Origin: Anaerolineae bacterium
GTDB taxonomy: Bacteria; Chloroflexota; Anaerolineae; Aggregatilineales; UBA3940
Direction: 5' to 3'
Length of the DNA stretch: 64,000 nucleotides
Assembly (NCBI GenBank): GCA_016926255.1
Contig: JAFGOY010000038.1
Span: 83,910 to 147,909, forward strand
Below are positions 19,212 to 28,907 of this stretch, piece by piece. The notes beneath the pieces are model-generated. The model was not told the origin of the DNA. It did not search any database and worked only from the letters and a program-made list of their open reading frames with translations. The stretch's first letter is position 1, and each line of letters begins with the position of its first letter. Made by a program: the position numbers and the translations under genes.

Positions 19212-20314
19212 CAAAGCCGGTCAATATCCTATTCACCATCCCCAATTTCGTCACCGCCGGGTCGGGTAGGGCACTGCTCAACATCGTCGAGAGGCTGGAT
19301 CGGGACAGGTTCGCACCGACCATCTGCGTATTGAAGTCCGGTGGAAAGTTAGAAGACGAGATCAGGGCACAGGGAATCTCCCTGCTGGAATTCCCTTTCA
19401 CCGTCCCGGCCAGGCCGTTACATCAGCTGCCGGGCCTGATCCGGCAGGCGGCAAAGGCGTTCCGGCCCTACGGATTCGAACTGTGGCACTCTTACCATTA
19501 TCTCGATGACTACACCGAACCGCTGATCGCCCGCGCCGCCGGAGCCAGAGCCTGGATTTACACCAAGAAGAACATGAGCTGGGGCGGGCGTGCCTGGCAG
19601 GTGCGATCCGCGCTGGCAAAACGCATCGTGGTACAGAACGAAACGATGATCGGACAGTTCTTTACCGGGGGCAACCGGCAAAAAACGCGCCTGATCCCAC
19701 GTGGGGTGGATGGGGCAAAATTTCACCCGGATGTACCACCCCGGCTGCAAATTCGTGATCGATTGAGAATTGGAGCCGATGTCCTACTGATCGGCTGTGT
19801 GGCTAATCTCACCCCTAATAAAGAGCAGTCGACTCTGATCCGGACACTGGTGAACGTTCCGAACGCTCACTTGCTGCTGGCCGGGCCGGTTGTTGATGAG
19901 GGCTATGCTGCACATCTCCATCACCTGTGCAGCGATCTAAACCTGGCCGACCGGATGCATTTCCTAGGGCCGGTCGAAGACATCCCTGCGCTGCATGCCG
20001 AACTCGACCTGTTTGTATTGCCCTCACTCAACGAAGGTTGCCCGGTTGCCCTGCTCGAAGCGATGGCCTCCGGCGTGGCCTGCATCGCCACCCGGATACC
20101 AGGTTCGCAGGACATCATCGAGCATAAAAAGAGCGGACTGCTCGTTCCCCCTGGAGACGTGAAGCAGCTAGCAGGGGCGATCAACGCCCTGATCTCCGCG
20201 CCAGGCGATCGGGCCAGGCTGGGCGCGGCAGGTCATGCCCGCTTTCGCAAGCACTACACAATCGAGCAGGAAGTCGCCCTCCACGAGGAACTTTATCTCG
20301 AACTGCTTGGCTGA
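19208..20314 (+). CDS. Family 4 glycosyltransferase, last gene of the rightward series
   Basis: 368 residues; the ATG overlaps the asnB stop by four bases. Acceptor domain begins VNILFTIPNFVTAGSGRALLNIVERL. The donor site has IGCVANLTPNKEQSTLI and LPSLNEGCPVALLEAMASGVACIATRIPGSQDII, the usual GT4 pattern. The stop codon is only one base away from the stop of the converging gene on the other strand, leaving no room for a terminator between them. Confidence 0.9.
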   Translation: MTKPVNILFTIPNFVTAGSGRALLNIVERLDRDRFAPTICVLKSGGKLEDEIRAQGISLLEFPFTVPARPLHQLPGLIRQAAKAFRPYGFELWHSYHYLDDYTEPLIARAAGARAWIYTKKNMSWGGRAWQVRSALAKRIVVQNETMIGQFFTGGNRQKTRLIPRGVDGAKFHPDVPPRLQIRDRLRIGADVLLIGCVANLTPNKEQSTLIRTLVNVPNAHLLLAGPVVDEGYAAHLHHLCSDLNLADRMHFLGPVEDIPALHAELDLFVLPSLNEGCPVALLEAMASGVACIATRIPGSQDIIEHKKSGLLVPPGDVKQLAGAINALISAPGDRARLGAAGHARFRKHYTIEQEVALHEELYLELLG

Positions 20315-20315
20315 T

Positions 20316-21443
20316 TCAGCGATCCCCTACAATCGAAGAAAGGAAGGCGTGGTACGTCTGTGCCCGCTTTGCCCAGGTCTGCTCATCGATGGCCCGCTCC
20401 CGCGCCGCGCGGCCCATCGAAAGGCGCTTTTCCCGATCCAACAGCAGTGACAGGATCGCCTCTGCCGCCGCTTCTGGATCGTCCTGTGGAACGGCCACCC
20501 CGGTCTCTCTGTCGACAATCGCCTCGACCAGCCCGCTTCCGAGAGTCACCACCGAGGGCTTGCCGCACAGCGCCGCCTCGACGACTGCGATCCCATAGCC
20601 CTCGATGTCCCCCGTCGACGTCGCCCGGCTGGTCAGTACGAACACATCGCAGCGGTTGTAGAGATCGACCAGGTCGGTGCTATCGACCCTTCCCAGCGCA
20701 TGGACGTGATCGGCAACACCTAGCTGCTCCGCCAGATCGAGCAGCGCCCCGGCCTCGGTCGGAAGCCCGGCAACCGTGTACTGCGCATCGGGCACCTGAC
20801 GGAGGATCGCGGGCAGCGCCCGGACGACCACGTCCTGCCCCTTACGCGGCGACACGTGCCCGACGGTCAGCAGGTTGGGTGCTTCGATCCTATCAGTGGG
20901 GCAGGGCTTGAACAGGTCGGGATCGGCCCCGTTGGGGATCACCTTACACCACGCCGGTCGAATACCCGCGTCGAACATCTGCCGCCGGGTGAACTCGCTG
21001 ACCGCGATCACGCCATCCGCCCGATTGATCGCCCATCGTGAAAGGATTCGTGCAAGACTTCCCGGCGAGCCGAGTTCAGAGCCGTGTACGATCACCGCCA
21101 GCCGTCGTTTGCGGATGCGCGTCAGCAGGGCGGCCAGCCAGACCGTTCGCTGACCGCTCGCCAGCACAATGTCGGGACGCCAGCGGCGGCTTTCTCGGAT
21201 GATCAGCCTGATGCGCTGCAAGAACCGTTCGACCGACCCCGGATGGGCGTCGATCCGCAGCAGTCGATGCGGCAGTTCCGCATTGAACCCAGCGATGTCC
21301 TCCCCGGTGGCGTAATCCTGCGGGGCGATCATGTGAACGTTCCAGCCCAGCGCGGCAAGCTGCCGGGCGATCTGATCGGCCTGGGTGCCGATCCCGCCGG
21401 GGCCGGGTGGAAACTCGCTGGCGGCGAACAACAATCGCATCAC
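20316..21443 (-). CDS. Family 4 glycosyltransferase, last gene of the leftward series
   Basis: 375 residues. Starts LLFAASEFPPGPGGIGTQADQIARQLAALGW, a typical GT4 acceptor domain. Donor half has LLTVGHVSPRKGQDVVVRALPAIL and the glycine-rich EGYGIAVVEAALCGKPSVVTLGSG region. The ATG shares its first base with the preceding stop (TGATG at 21441-21445 read on the minus strand), so it is tightly coupled to the GT2 gene. It ends one base from the rightward GT4. Confidence 0.9.
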   Translation of the reverse strand: MMRLLFAASEFPPGPGGIGTQADQIARQLAALGWNVHMIAPQDYATGEDIAGFNAELPHRLLRIDAHPGSVERFLQRIRLIIRESRRWRPDIVLASGQRTVWLAALLTRIRKRRLAVIVHGSELGSPGSLARILSRWAINRADGVIAVSEFTRRQMFDAGIRPAWCKVIPNGADPDLFKPCPTDRIEAPNLLTVGHVSPRKGQDVVVRALPAILRQVPDAQYTVAGLPTEAGALLDLAEQLGVADHVHALGRVDSTDLVDLYNRCDVFVLTSRATSTGDIEGYGIAVVEAALCGKPSVVTLGSGLVEAIVDRETGVAVPQDDPEAAAEAILSLLLDREKRLSMGRAARERAIDEQTWAKRAQTYHAFLSSIVGDR

Positions 21444-23077
21444 TACTCCTCAAGACGTGGAATCTGCGGATAGTCCCGCAGCATCAGTCGGGCCTTCCGG
21501 TGCCGCAGGTGGATTCGCCACAGCGTATCGGGCAGCAGGCACAGGCTGATCAACGCTTTGAGCAGCTTCCGCCCCCATCCGCCCCGGATGCTGAACGTGC
21601 CGAAAATTCGCAGCCAGAGCATCTCACGCACCTGCCGAGGCATGAAGTAGCGATAGGCGAGGTATATCTCGGTGACGGCGGGCAGGTGGCGAGCGGTGAG
21701 GCTGTTCCGGCTGCTCCCATAGGTGATCGCCCTCGCTTTGTGGGTTCGCAGCCCACCGCGTGGTGCGTGGTGGTGCAGCACCGAAATCTCCGGGTTGTAA
21801 ACCATCAACTGGCCGGAGAGGTAAATCCGCATCCCGATGTCGCCATCGGCCCGTGCCCCGCGCTCGTAGGCCAGGTCGAACAACCCGGAGCCGCGCAGCA
21901 CCTCGCGCCGGATCAGTGCGTTGTTGGTCGGGAAGATGTCGCTGGCGCGAATGTAGGTAAAATCCTCCGGCAGTGGCCCCGCGCTGACCTCGTGAGCGGT
22001 TCCACACGAGACGGGCGTATCGAATCGCCGCATATTTTCGAGGTGACCTTCGATCAGGTCGAGCGGCACCTCGTCGTCATCATCGATGAACAGAATATAG
22101 TCGCCGCTGGCAGACTGTAACCCGGCATTTCGTGACGAACACTGCCCAGCCTGCTCCAGGGTCAGCAGACGTAGGGGCAGATCGGCGAAGTCGGCTTCGA
22201 GCGTCATATCCCGTCGATCTTTGGGCGTCTGATCGATGACGATGATCTCCTGCGGCTGGATCGTCTGCCCGCGCAGTTGATCGAGCAGCGTGCGCAGATA
22301 CGGGTAGCGGTCGATGGTCGGGATGATAATCGATACGCGGGGAGGCTGATCTCCGGTAGTGATTATCTCGCGGGCCGGATCGACATAGGGCGGGGGATCG
22401 GCGGAGCGTACGGATCGGCAGACTTCGCGCCACGCGCCGACCGCGTCGAATGGGTTCACGGTTCCGCTCAGGATAGCCCGCATCAGCGCCCAGCGGCTCC
22501 ACATTCGTCTGGCGCGATAATAGATAAACCACAATTGTTCCTCAATTGGCAGCGACATCGGTTCTTCAACAGGCGGCCAATCGATCAACCAGGGGATATG
22601 GCGAACCAGTACACCGCGCCGGATGTAGCGATGCCCCATCTCCAGCGCTGCGCCTTCGAGTGTCTCGAATCCCACCCGCAGAAAGCCCATCTGCCGGACG
22701 ACCTCGACCGGGAGCAGGCAGGCCCGCAGCGACAGCCGCCATGAAGTTGCCTCGATCAACGGATCGGGATCACGGTTGAGCATCCAGGTCGGCGAGACGA
22801 AATCGAACAGCGCCGGTTTTCTGTCCATGCCGAGCAGCAGCCCGGCGTGCCACACATCGCCCGGCAGCGACAGCACCTTTTCAATAGTGCCCGGATCAGG
22901 ATTACCCAGCGCACTATCCCAGAACAGCCACGCCGACGCCGCCGTCGATTCAAGCGCCCCGACCATGAAATTACACAGGCCGTCCGGTTCCGACGAAACG
23001 CGGCGAACCTCTCCCAGCGGCCAGGGCGGGGGAGCCGACTCCCCCATCCAGATGAGGTCAACCTGTCGATCCATCAC
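21443..23077 (-). CDS. Family 2 glycosyltransferase with a long N-terminal extension
   Basis: 544 residues. The recognisable GT2 domain occupies about residues 245-470: RVSIIIPTIDRYPYLRTLL, IIVIDQTPKDRRD and FIDDDDEVPLD (metal site). The N-terminal 240 residues look like a second, degenerate GT-A-type domain (WLFWDSALG, WHAGLLLGMDRKPAL) without a clear DxD, perhaps serving acceptor binding. A hydrophobic stretch near the C-terminus could touch the membrane. Overlaps by four bases with the upstream GT4 gene. Sugar unknown. Confidence 0.83.
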   Translation of the reverse strand: MMDRQVDLIWMGESAPPPWPLGEVRRVSSEPDGLCNFMVGALESTAASAWLFWDSALGNPDPGTIEKVLSLPGDVWHAGLLLGMDRKPALFDFVSPTWMLNRDPDPLIEATSWRLSLRACLLPVEVVRQMGFLRVGFETLEGAALEMGHRYIRRGVLVRHIPWLIDWPPVEEPMSLPIEEQLWFIYYRARRMWSRWALMRAILSGTVNPFDAVGAWREVCRSVRSADPPPYVDPAREIITTGDQPPRVSIIIPTIDRYPYLRTLLDQLRGQTIQPQEIIVIDQTPKDRRDMTLEADFADLPLRLLTLEQAGQCSSRNAGLQSASGDYILFIDDDDEVPLDLIEGHLENMRRFDTPVSCGTAHEVSAGPLPEDFTYIRASDIFPTNNALIRREVLRGSGLFDLAYERGARADGDIGMRIYLSGQLMVYNPEISVLHHHAPRGGLRTHKARAITYGSSRNSLTARHLPAVTEIYLAYRYFMPRQVREMLWLRIFGTFSIRGGWGRKLLKALISLCLLPDTLWRIHLRHRKARLMLRDYPQIPRLEE

Positions 23078-24324
23078 TCATTCTCCCCCAATGCCGTCAA
23101 CTCACGATACAACGCACCAAACTTTTCCACCTGCCGGTTGATATCGAACAGAGTCACCGCCCGCTCGCGCCCGGCGCGGCCCATTTCCCGGCACAGCGCC
23201 GGGTTTTCGGCCAGATAGCGCAGCTTCTCGGCGGCTGCTGCTGGATCACGCCGGGGGACGACATAGCCGGTCACCTCATTGGCTACGTTTTCGGGCAGCC
23301 CACCCGCATCGCTGACCACCACCGGGAGTTCGACCGCCTGCGCTTCGATCACCGCGTTGCAGAACCCCTCCTCCACCGAAATATGGAGCATCGCATCGGC
23401 GGCCTGCAAATAGCCCGGAACCGATTCACGGGGTACCACACCGACGAACTCGACGATCCCGGCATCAAGCAGCCCCCACTGCCGCGCTGCGAAAACCGCT
23501 GCTTCCCGGTAATCGCCATCGCCGACAATCGTATAATGTACCGGAACGCCTGCCCGGTGAAGCATCCCCACCGCGTCGATGGCAAATTCAAAACCGTTCT
23601 TCCACGCGAGCCGCCCTACCGATACGATCCTGAACACATCGCCAGCCTGCCGGGGTGGGCGTTCGATAGGGTTAAACAATTCGAGGTCAATGGCCGGTTC
23701 AACGAGCCAGGTAGGAATCGATCCGGGCAGGCCGAGCCGCCGGGCGTTCTCGTGAAGATAATTCGAGATGAAGTGGTAGCCGTCGGCATGGCGATAAAGC
23801 ACCTGCGGCGCATCGGGAAATTGATCGAGGACGCTCGTTTTCTGGAAGCTTCCACGCGAACTGAGCAGCAGTTTGCACTTCAAATACGCCTTGAGATCGA
23901 CGAATGTCAGCGCCTGCGTATCGAACTCGATGTGCAGCACGTCGAGTTTTTGCCCCACGAAGTGCAGCCGGGTATAGATGCCCTTGAGAAAGCCAGGTGT
24001 GTTTTCCCTACGGTGCTGCCAGTTGTGGCGAACGAAGCGTAAAAAATCGGTGGGGTGGGTGAGCGCCGTTCTCAACAGCCGCAGCGTGCCGACCGTCAGC
24101 ACCTTAGACAGCGGGCGGAAGGGTGGTGCGATATGAACCCGGCGGCGAACGTTGGGGCGATCTCGCAGGATGTCGAATTTGTTCCAATCGTCACTGGACG
24201 CGTTGGCAAATATCTGCACATCGAACCCGGCATCGATCAGACCGACGATTTTGGTCACAATGAAGGTCTCCGAAGGCACCGGGAAACGCATCACGACCAC
24301 GCCGATCTTCAGCGGCTCGTTCAT
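23074..24324 (-). CDS. Family 4 glycosyltransferase
   Basis: 416 residues. KIGVVVMRFPVPSETFIVTKIVGLIDAGFDV at the N-terminus is the form seen in exopolysaccharide GT4 enzymes that act on lipid-linked oligosaccharides. The donor region has IVSVGRLAWKNGFEFAIDAV and SVEEGFCNAVIEAQAVELPVVVSDAGGLPENV. Resembles the next gene upstream in architecture, and the pair may be an old duplication. Overlaps by four bases at both ends. Confidence 0.9.
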   Translation of the reverse strand: MNEPLKIGVVVMRFPVPSETFIVTKIVGLIDAGFDVQIFANASSDDWNKFDILRDRPNVRRRVHIAPPFRPLSKVLTVGTLRLLRTALTHPTDFLRFVRHNWQHRRENTPGFLKGIYTRLHFVGQKLDVLHIEFDTQALTFVDLKAYLKCKLLLSSRGSFQKTSVLDQFPDAPQVLYRHADGYHFISNYLHENARRLGLPGSIPTWLVEPAIDLELFNPIERPPRQAGDVFRIVSVGRLAWKNGFEFAIDAVGMLHRAGVPVHYTIVGDGDYREAAVFAARQWGLLDAGIVEFVGVVPRESVPGYLQAADAMLHISVEEGFCNAVIEAQAVELPVVVSDAGGLPENVANEVTGYVVPRRDPAAAAEKLRYLAENPALCREMGRAGRERAVTLFDINRQVEKFGALYRELTALGENE

Positions 24325-25511
24325 TGATTGGCCTCCACCGCCTGCCGGTAGATAAGCTCGAACTGCTCGACCTGTCGATCCAGTGTGAACGCATCGAGGC
24401 AGCGCTGCCGGGCCGATCTTCCCATTCGCTCGCGCAGGGCCGGATCGATCAGCAGCCGCTCGATCCGGTCGGCCAGCGCCGGAATGTCACGCACCGGCAC
24501 GACATACCCGTCAACGCCGTCGCGGATCGCTTCGGCCATACCACCCGCGGCGGTCGTCACCACCAGCAGACCCGCCGCCATTGCTTCCAGCGCGGCGTTG
24601 GCGATCCCTTCCTCGTAGCTGGAAAGGACGAACAGGTCGGCGCGGCGAAGCCTGTCGAGCACCTCCGATGGGGCGATCCGCCCCACCAGTTGAACCTCGG
24701 AAGCCAGATCGAGATCGTCTATCGAGAAGCGTAGCTCGGCAAACAGCGCCCCCCCGCCGACGATCTCCGCCTGAAATGCCACCCCGGATCGCTTCAAGCG
24801 AGCGAGCGCCGCCAGCAGATAATCATAGCCTTTCTTCCATTCCAGCCGCCCCACGCTGATGATCTTCGGGATGGCTGCCCCGTAATTGTCTTTCGGCGTG
24901 ATGGCCTCCGCCGCCACCGCCGGGCGGTTGACGAACACCCGATCTGTGCGCCCAACCAGGCGATTGACCTCCCCGGCCAGTTCATCCGCAACACAGTGAA
25001 CGGCGGTCGCCCACCGCAGTGCATCGATGCGGGCGGCTTTCTTTTCGGGCGGGCGCTGTTCGAGCATATGGAGATCGGCTCCCCGGCAACTGACGACCGT
25101 CGGCACGCCGATCAGATCGCCCAGCTTCGGGTAGAGCGTCGCCGTGACCAGGAACTCGAACTGGATGACGTCGGGACTCGGGAAGGATAGAAACGGCAGG
25201 TAGCGCACGAACTCCCGCCACGAAGCGCAGCCCCGGAACAATCGCCACGCTCTGACCGGCGAACGGGGCACATATCGCAGCAATCCAGACAGTAGCCGCA
25301 GCAAGCGGCGGGGATCGGACAGCCCCGATTCGGGCAGCAGGTAGCGAACACTCAGGCCGGGCGGCAGAGGCAGCGCATCTCGAAAGCGGCTCCAATCACC
25401 CCGGTTGCGGGCAGCGACGGTCACCCGGTGGCCGCGTTCGGCAAGCGCAAGCGCCATCCGGAAGATGAACGTCGGGCGGGGAAAGGGGCCGGTGATCAGC
25501 AGGATGTGCAT
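24321..25511 (-). CDS. Family 4 glycosyltransferase
   Basis: 396 residues. Acceptor domain begins HILLITGPFPRPTFIFRMALALAERGH. Donor half has IISVGRLEWKKGYDYLLAALARL and SSYEEGIANAALEAMAAGLLVVTTAAGGMAEAI. The start codon lies one base after the asparagine synthetase stop. It is more like its downstream neighbour (23074-24324) than like the GT4 genes on the other strand. Confidence 0.9.
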   Translation of the reverse strand: MHILLITGPFPRPTFIFRMALALAERGHRVTVAARNRGDWSRFRDALPLPPGLSVRYLLPESGLSDPRRLLRLLSGLLRYVPRSPVRAWRLFRGCASWREFVRYLPFLSFPSPDVIQFEFLVTATLYPKLGDLIGVPTVVSCRGADLHMLEQRPPEKKAARIDALRWATAVHCVADELAGEVNRLVGRTDRVFVNRPAVAAEAITPKDNYGAAIPKIISVGRLEWKKGYDYLLAALARLKRSGVAFQAEIVGGGALFAELRFSIDDLDLASEVQLVGRIAPSEVLDRLRRADLFVLSSYEEGIANAALEAMAAGLLVVTTAAGGMAEAIRDGVDGYVVPVRDIPALADRIERLLIDPALRERMGRSARQRCLDAFTLDRQVEQFELIYRQAVEANQ

Positions 25512-25512
25512 C

Positions 25513-27378
25513 TTATTGAGAACGCTCCCTGATCAGGCAATAGTGACGATCTTCCCACAGCGCAAGACTGAGTAAAACCCACAGGCCCCAGCCATAATCC
25601 GCTCCCCCCGACAGGTGACGGTCGTAAAACGCCCGCAGCCCCTTCTGATCGAGCGGCAACCCGGCCAGATCGAATCGACTGAGCAGCACCTCCTCGACGA
25701 CCGGGCGCAGCGCCCCGCGCATCCAGTGATCCATCGGCACGGCAAACCCGCGCTTCTTCGTCGATTGGTGTTTGACGTGCCGTGAGAGGCTTTCCCGCAG
25801 CGGTATCTTCCCGATCCCGCGCTCGATGTCCAGACAGGTGCGCCAGTCGATCTTTGCCGCCGTATCGATCACCTCCCGGTCGAGCAGCGGAACGCGCACT
25901 TCGAGCGAATGGTACATGCTGGCCCGGTCGACTTTCAGGAGGACGCGGGTCAGGTGCCCGGCAAATTCGTTGTAGCGCAGCCAGAGGGCGGTCTGATCGA
26001 CTTCCCAACCGTCGTAATCGAACAGCGGAAAATCGCCCGGCCATTCGGGAAGGCGGGGAAACATCTGTCTGAGGTTTGCCTCGGAGAGATAGCTGTGCTT
26101 GGCCCGGTACCACGCCCCGATGGTCGGCCAGCGCAGGTTGGCGTAGCCATCGCCGAGATGCAGGTATTTGCTGGCCGCCCGGCGCGTGCTTCGCCACCAG
26201 TACGACTGTCGGAAATCGGCGGCTTTCTCGATCACCGAGCCGAAGCGCCCCGGATAGCCCCAGAACAACTCGTCGCCGCCGTCGCCGGAGAGCATCACCT
26301 TGACCTCGCGGCTGGCAAGGCGGCAAACGAGCATCGTCGGGAAGATCGAGTAGTCGGCGAAGGGTTCACCACAGGCGGCGATCACGTCGCCGAGCAGGTC
26401 GAAAGCCTGGGCCGGGGAAAATCGCTCCAGGACGTGGTCGAGGCCAAGCTCGTGGGCATAGGCAGCGGCATCTTCCGATTCGTCGGTGGCCGGGTCGTCG
26501 GTGCCGATGGTGAACGCCCGCATCGGCCCGTCGCTGGTGGCTGCCACCATCTTGGCTGCCACCAGCGGCGAGTCGATCCCCCCGGAGAGGAAAGCCGCCA
26601 CCGGCACATCGCTGATCAACTGGCGGCGCACGGCGTTGGTTACCGCTGCATCAACCGCTTCGACGGCCTCCACACCGCGCAGCCGGGGTTCTGCATTCGC
26701 AGGAAAATCGAAGTAGCGCCCGGTGGTGGTCGGCCCGCCGGGCGACGTTTTCAGCCAGCAGCCCGGTTCGAGCATGTGAGCCTCGTCGAGCAGCGTATAC
26801 GGCGCGGGGATATAGCCCATCCGCAGGTACAACCCCAGCGCCGCTTCAGAGACCCGGCAGGATCGTCCCCAGGGGTGGGCGAGAAGCTGATCGAACTGCG
26901 AGGCGAAGATCAGCCCATTGTCGCTATGGAGATAGTAGAGCGGCTTGATCCCGGCATGGTCGCGGGCCAGCAGCAGCCGCTTTTCGACCGTATCGTAGAA
27001 AGCCAAGGCGAACATCCCGTTGAAGCGATCCAGCGCCTCGACGCCCCAGGTGATCAGCGTGTAAAGGACGACTTCGGCATCGCCAGTCGACCGGAAAGAA
27101 TAACCCTTCGTTTCCAGTTCGCGGCGAAGGCTCTGAAAGTTGTAGACTTCCCCGTTGAAGACCAGTGCAAATCGTCCTGACGCATCCAGCATCGGCTGAT
27201 TGCCGGTCGGGGTCAGGTCAAGGATCGACAGGCGGCGGAACACAAGCGAGCAGTATTCACCATCCGACCATACCCCCGCGTCATCGGGGCCGCGCCGGGC
27301 CATCATCTGGCTGATGCGAGGCCAGTCGACGGGTGAGGGAGATGATACATAACGCAGTTCGCCTGCGATTCCACACAT
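25513..27378 (-). CDS. asnB: Glutamine-hydrolysing asparagine synthetase, leftward copy
   Basis: 621 residues starting MCGIAGEL, so Cys2 can be the glutaminase nucleophile. GMFALAFYD and LLLARDHAGIKPLYY mark the glutaminase domain, SGGIDS at 265-270 the ATP-binding loop, LSGDGGDELFWGYPGRF and YHSLEVRVPLLDREV the synthetase. It is a clear paralogue of the copy at 17349, near equal in length. It begins the leftward glycosyltransferase operon, divergent from the MFS transporter gene. Role in glycan amidation is inferred from position. A 423-codon open frame on the opposite strand is a GC-rich shadow. Confidence 0.93.
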   Translation of the reverse strand: MCGIAGELRYVSSPSPVDWPRISQMMARRGPDDAGVWSDGEYCSLVFRRLSILDLTPTGNQPMLDASGRFALVFNGEVYNFQSLRRELETKGYSFRSTGDAEVVLYTLITWGVEALDRFNGMFALAFYDTVEKRLLLARDHAGIKPLYYLHSDNGLIFASQFDQLLAHPWGRSCRVSEAALGLYLRMGYIPAPYTLLDEAHMLEPGCWLKTSPGGPTTTGRYFDFPANAEPRLRGVEAVEAVDAAVTNAVRRQLISDVPVAAFLSGGIDSPLVAAKMVAATSDGPMRAFTIGTDDPATDESEDAAAYAHELGLDHVLERFSPAQAFDLLGDVIAACGEPFADYSIFPTMLVCRLASREVKVMLSGDGGDELFWGYPGRFGSVIEKAADFRQSYWWRSTRRAASKYLHLGDGYANLRWPTIGAWYRAKHSYLSEANLRQMFPRLPEWPGDFPLFDYDGWEVDQTALWLRYNEFAGHLTRVLLKVDRASMYHSLEVRVPLLDREVIDTAAKIDWRTCLDIERGIGKIPLRESLSRHVKHQSTKKRGFAVPMDHWMRGALRPVVEEVLLSRFDLAGLPLDQKGLRAFYDRHLSGGADYGWGLWVLLSLALWEDRHYCLIRERSQ

Positions 27379-27545
27379 ACAGGTACCAGTTCCAGCTATT
27401 TTTCGTAGGTAAATCGATCTATGCTATCATACACTTGGCCAGGCCATCCTGACCAATCGAAACGATCGTGATCGAGAAAATCTGCGCACACACCCACAAT
27501 ACGCGTCCTTCATACTCACCTTCAACATACGTCGGAGACGATCTG

Positions 27546-28883
27546 GTGAAACTCAACTGGAAACAAACTGCACTTATTGGCCTGGGGATGGTCTTCATTT
27601 CGCTCGTCTGGACACCTTACAACCTGTTTATCCCGCTTTTCTTGCAATCCGGCGACCCGATCTTCGATGCGCTGCACAAGGTATCGATCCCCGGTTTTGG
27701 ACTTAATGCCAAGTTCACCGGCCTGGTGATGACCCTCGACAACGTCGCCGCTGTGCTGATCGTCCCGTTGATCGGCGTGTGGAGCGACAATACGCATACG
27801 CGGCTGGGTAGGCGGCTGCCGTTTCTGCTATTCAGCACCCCGGTGGTCGCCGTCACTTTTTCTCTGATCCCGTTTACAACGCTGATGATCCGCCCGGCAT
27901 TTCAAGGCAGCATTTCCGGGAACATGGGAGCGTTCGTCCTCTTCATCGCGGCGGTTGGCGTTATGCTCGTCGGGATGCAGTTCTTTCGAGCACCCTCACG
28001 GGCATTGCTGCCCGATCTAACGCCTTCACCTTTGCGAAGCAAGGCCAACGGTATCATCAGCTTTATGGGCGGCACTGCCAGCGTCATCGCCTCGTTATGG
28101 ATCGCCCAATCCTTTGATGTGCAGCCCTGGCTGCCTTTTGTGATCGTCGCTGTTTTGCTGTGCGTCGTCACTTTCGCACTGTACTTCGGCCTGCGCAGGT
28201 CGGTTACCGAAACACACGATTTACCGGTTGAGGCCGAACCCAAACAGCCATCGATCCGGGAAATGTTCGCCAACACCTTTGATCTCCCCAAACCTCATCG
28301 CAGCAGCCTGATCAAGCTGCTGGTGGCAGTGTTCATCTTTTCAATAGGTTACAATGCTTTCGAGACGTTCTATTCTTCTTATGCCGTCGCCAAACTAGGG
28401 GTCACTGCGGGACAGGCAGCGCGGCAGTTCGCCATTGCGCTGATCGCTTTCCTGGTTTTCGCGATCCCGGCAGGGTTTATCGGCGAACGTTTTGGACGAC
28501 GGCGATCTATTCTGGCCGGGCTTTGTATTTTTACCGTACCGGTGCTGATCGTCGTGCTGGTTCCGGGGCTGGTCATCAACGAAATCATGCTGGCAGCGGG
28601 CGGATTGGCCTGGGCGCTGATCGAAGTCAACACCCTGCCAATGATCCTCGACTCGGCACCGGACGACAGTCGATCAGGGTTCTTTGCCGGGCTTTTCTAC
28701 CTGACCAACCAGGGCGCGGCGATAGTCAGCCCGATTATCACCGGCACGATCATCGACTGGATGGGCCGTGATTATCAGGCTCTATTCATCGTCACATCGA
28801 CGACGTTTGTCATTGCACTCATTATTATGGTATTTGTAAGAAGAGGCGAAGCACGCCTGACGAAAACGGCACCGGCAAAATAG
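27546..28883 (+). CDS. MFS transporter, SLC45/glycoside-symporter-like
   Basis: About 445 residues from a GTG with GGAG upstream; an open frame runs back to 27468 but the added 26 residues are polar, lack a ribosome-binding site, and precede the first membrane helix. Twelve hydrophobic segments are visible. The cytoplasmic loop after helix 2 reads SDNTHTRLGRRLPFLL, a variant of the MFS motif D-x5-R-x-GRR that is typical of SLC45/sucrose-proton symporter relatives. A sugar or sugar-like substrate is therefore plausible but not proven. Followed 24 bases later by an acetyltransferase gene on the same strand. Confidence 0.85.
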   Translation: MKLNWKQTALIGLGMVFISLVWTPYNLFIPLFLQSGDPIFDALHKVSIPGFGLNAKFTGLVMTLDNVAAVLIVPLIGVWSDNTHTRLGRRLPFLLFSTPVVAVTFSLIPFTTLMIRPAFQGSISGNMGAFVLFIAAVGVMLVGMQFFRAPSRALLPDLTPSPLRSKANGIISFMGGTASVIASLWIAQSFDVQPWLPFVIVAVLLCVVTFALYFGLRRSVTETHDLPVEAEPKQPSIREMFANTFDLPKPHRSSLIKLLVAVFIFSIGYNAFETFYSSYAVAKLGVTAGQAARQFAIALIAFLVFAIPAGFIGERFGRRRSILAGLCIFTVPVLIVVLVPGLVINEIMLAAGGLAWALIEVNTLPMILDSAPDDSRSGFFAGLFYLTNQGAAIVSPIITGTIIDWMGRDYQALFIVTSTTFVIALIIMVFVRRGEARLTKTAPAK

Positions 28884-28907
28884 CTCACTTACCAGGGAAG
28901 ATGATCT

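Noticed and set aside
25909..27180. A 423-codon open frame on the plus strand opposite the second asparagine synthetase
   Set aside because: It is a GC-rich shadow: the minus strand encodes a complete AsnB with all motifs, and the plus-strand frame has no recognisable domain or ribosome-binding site.
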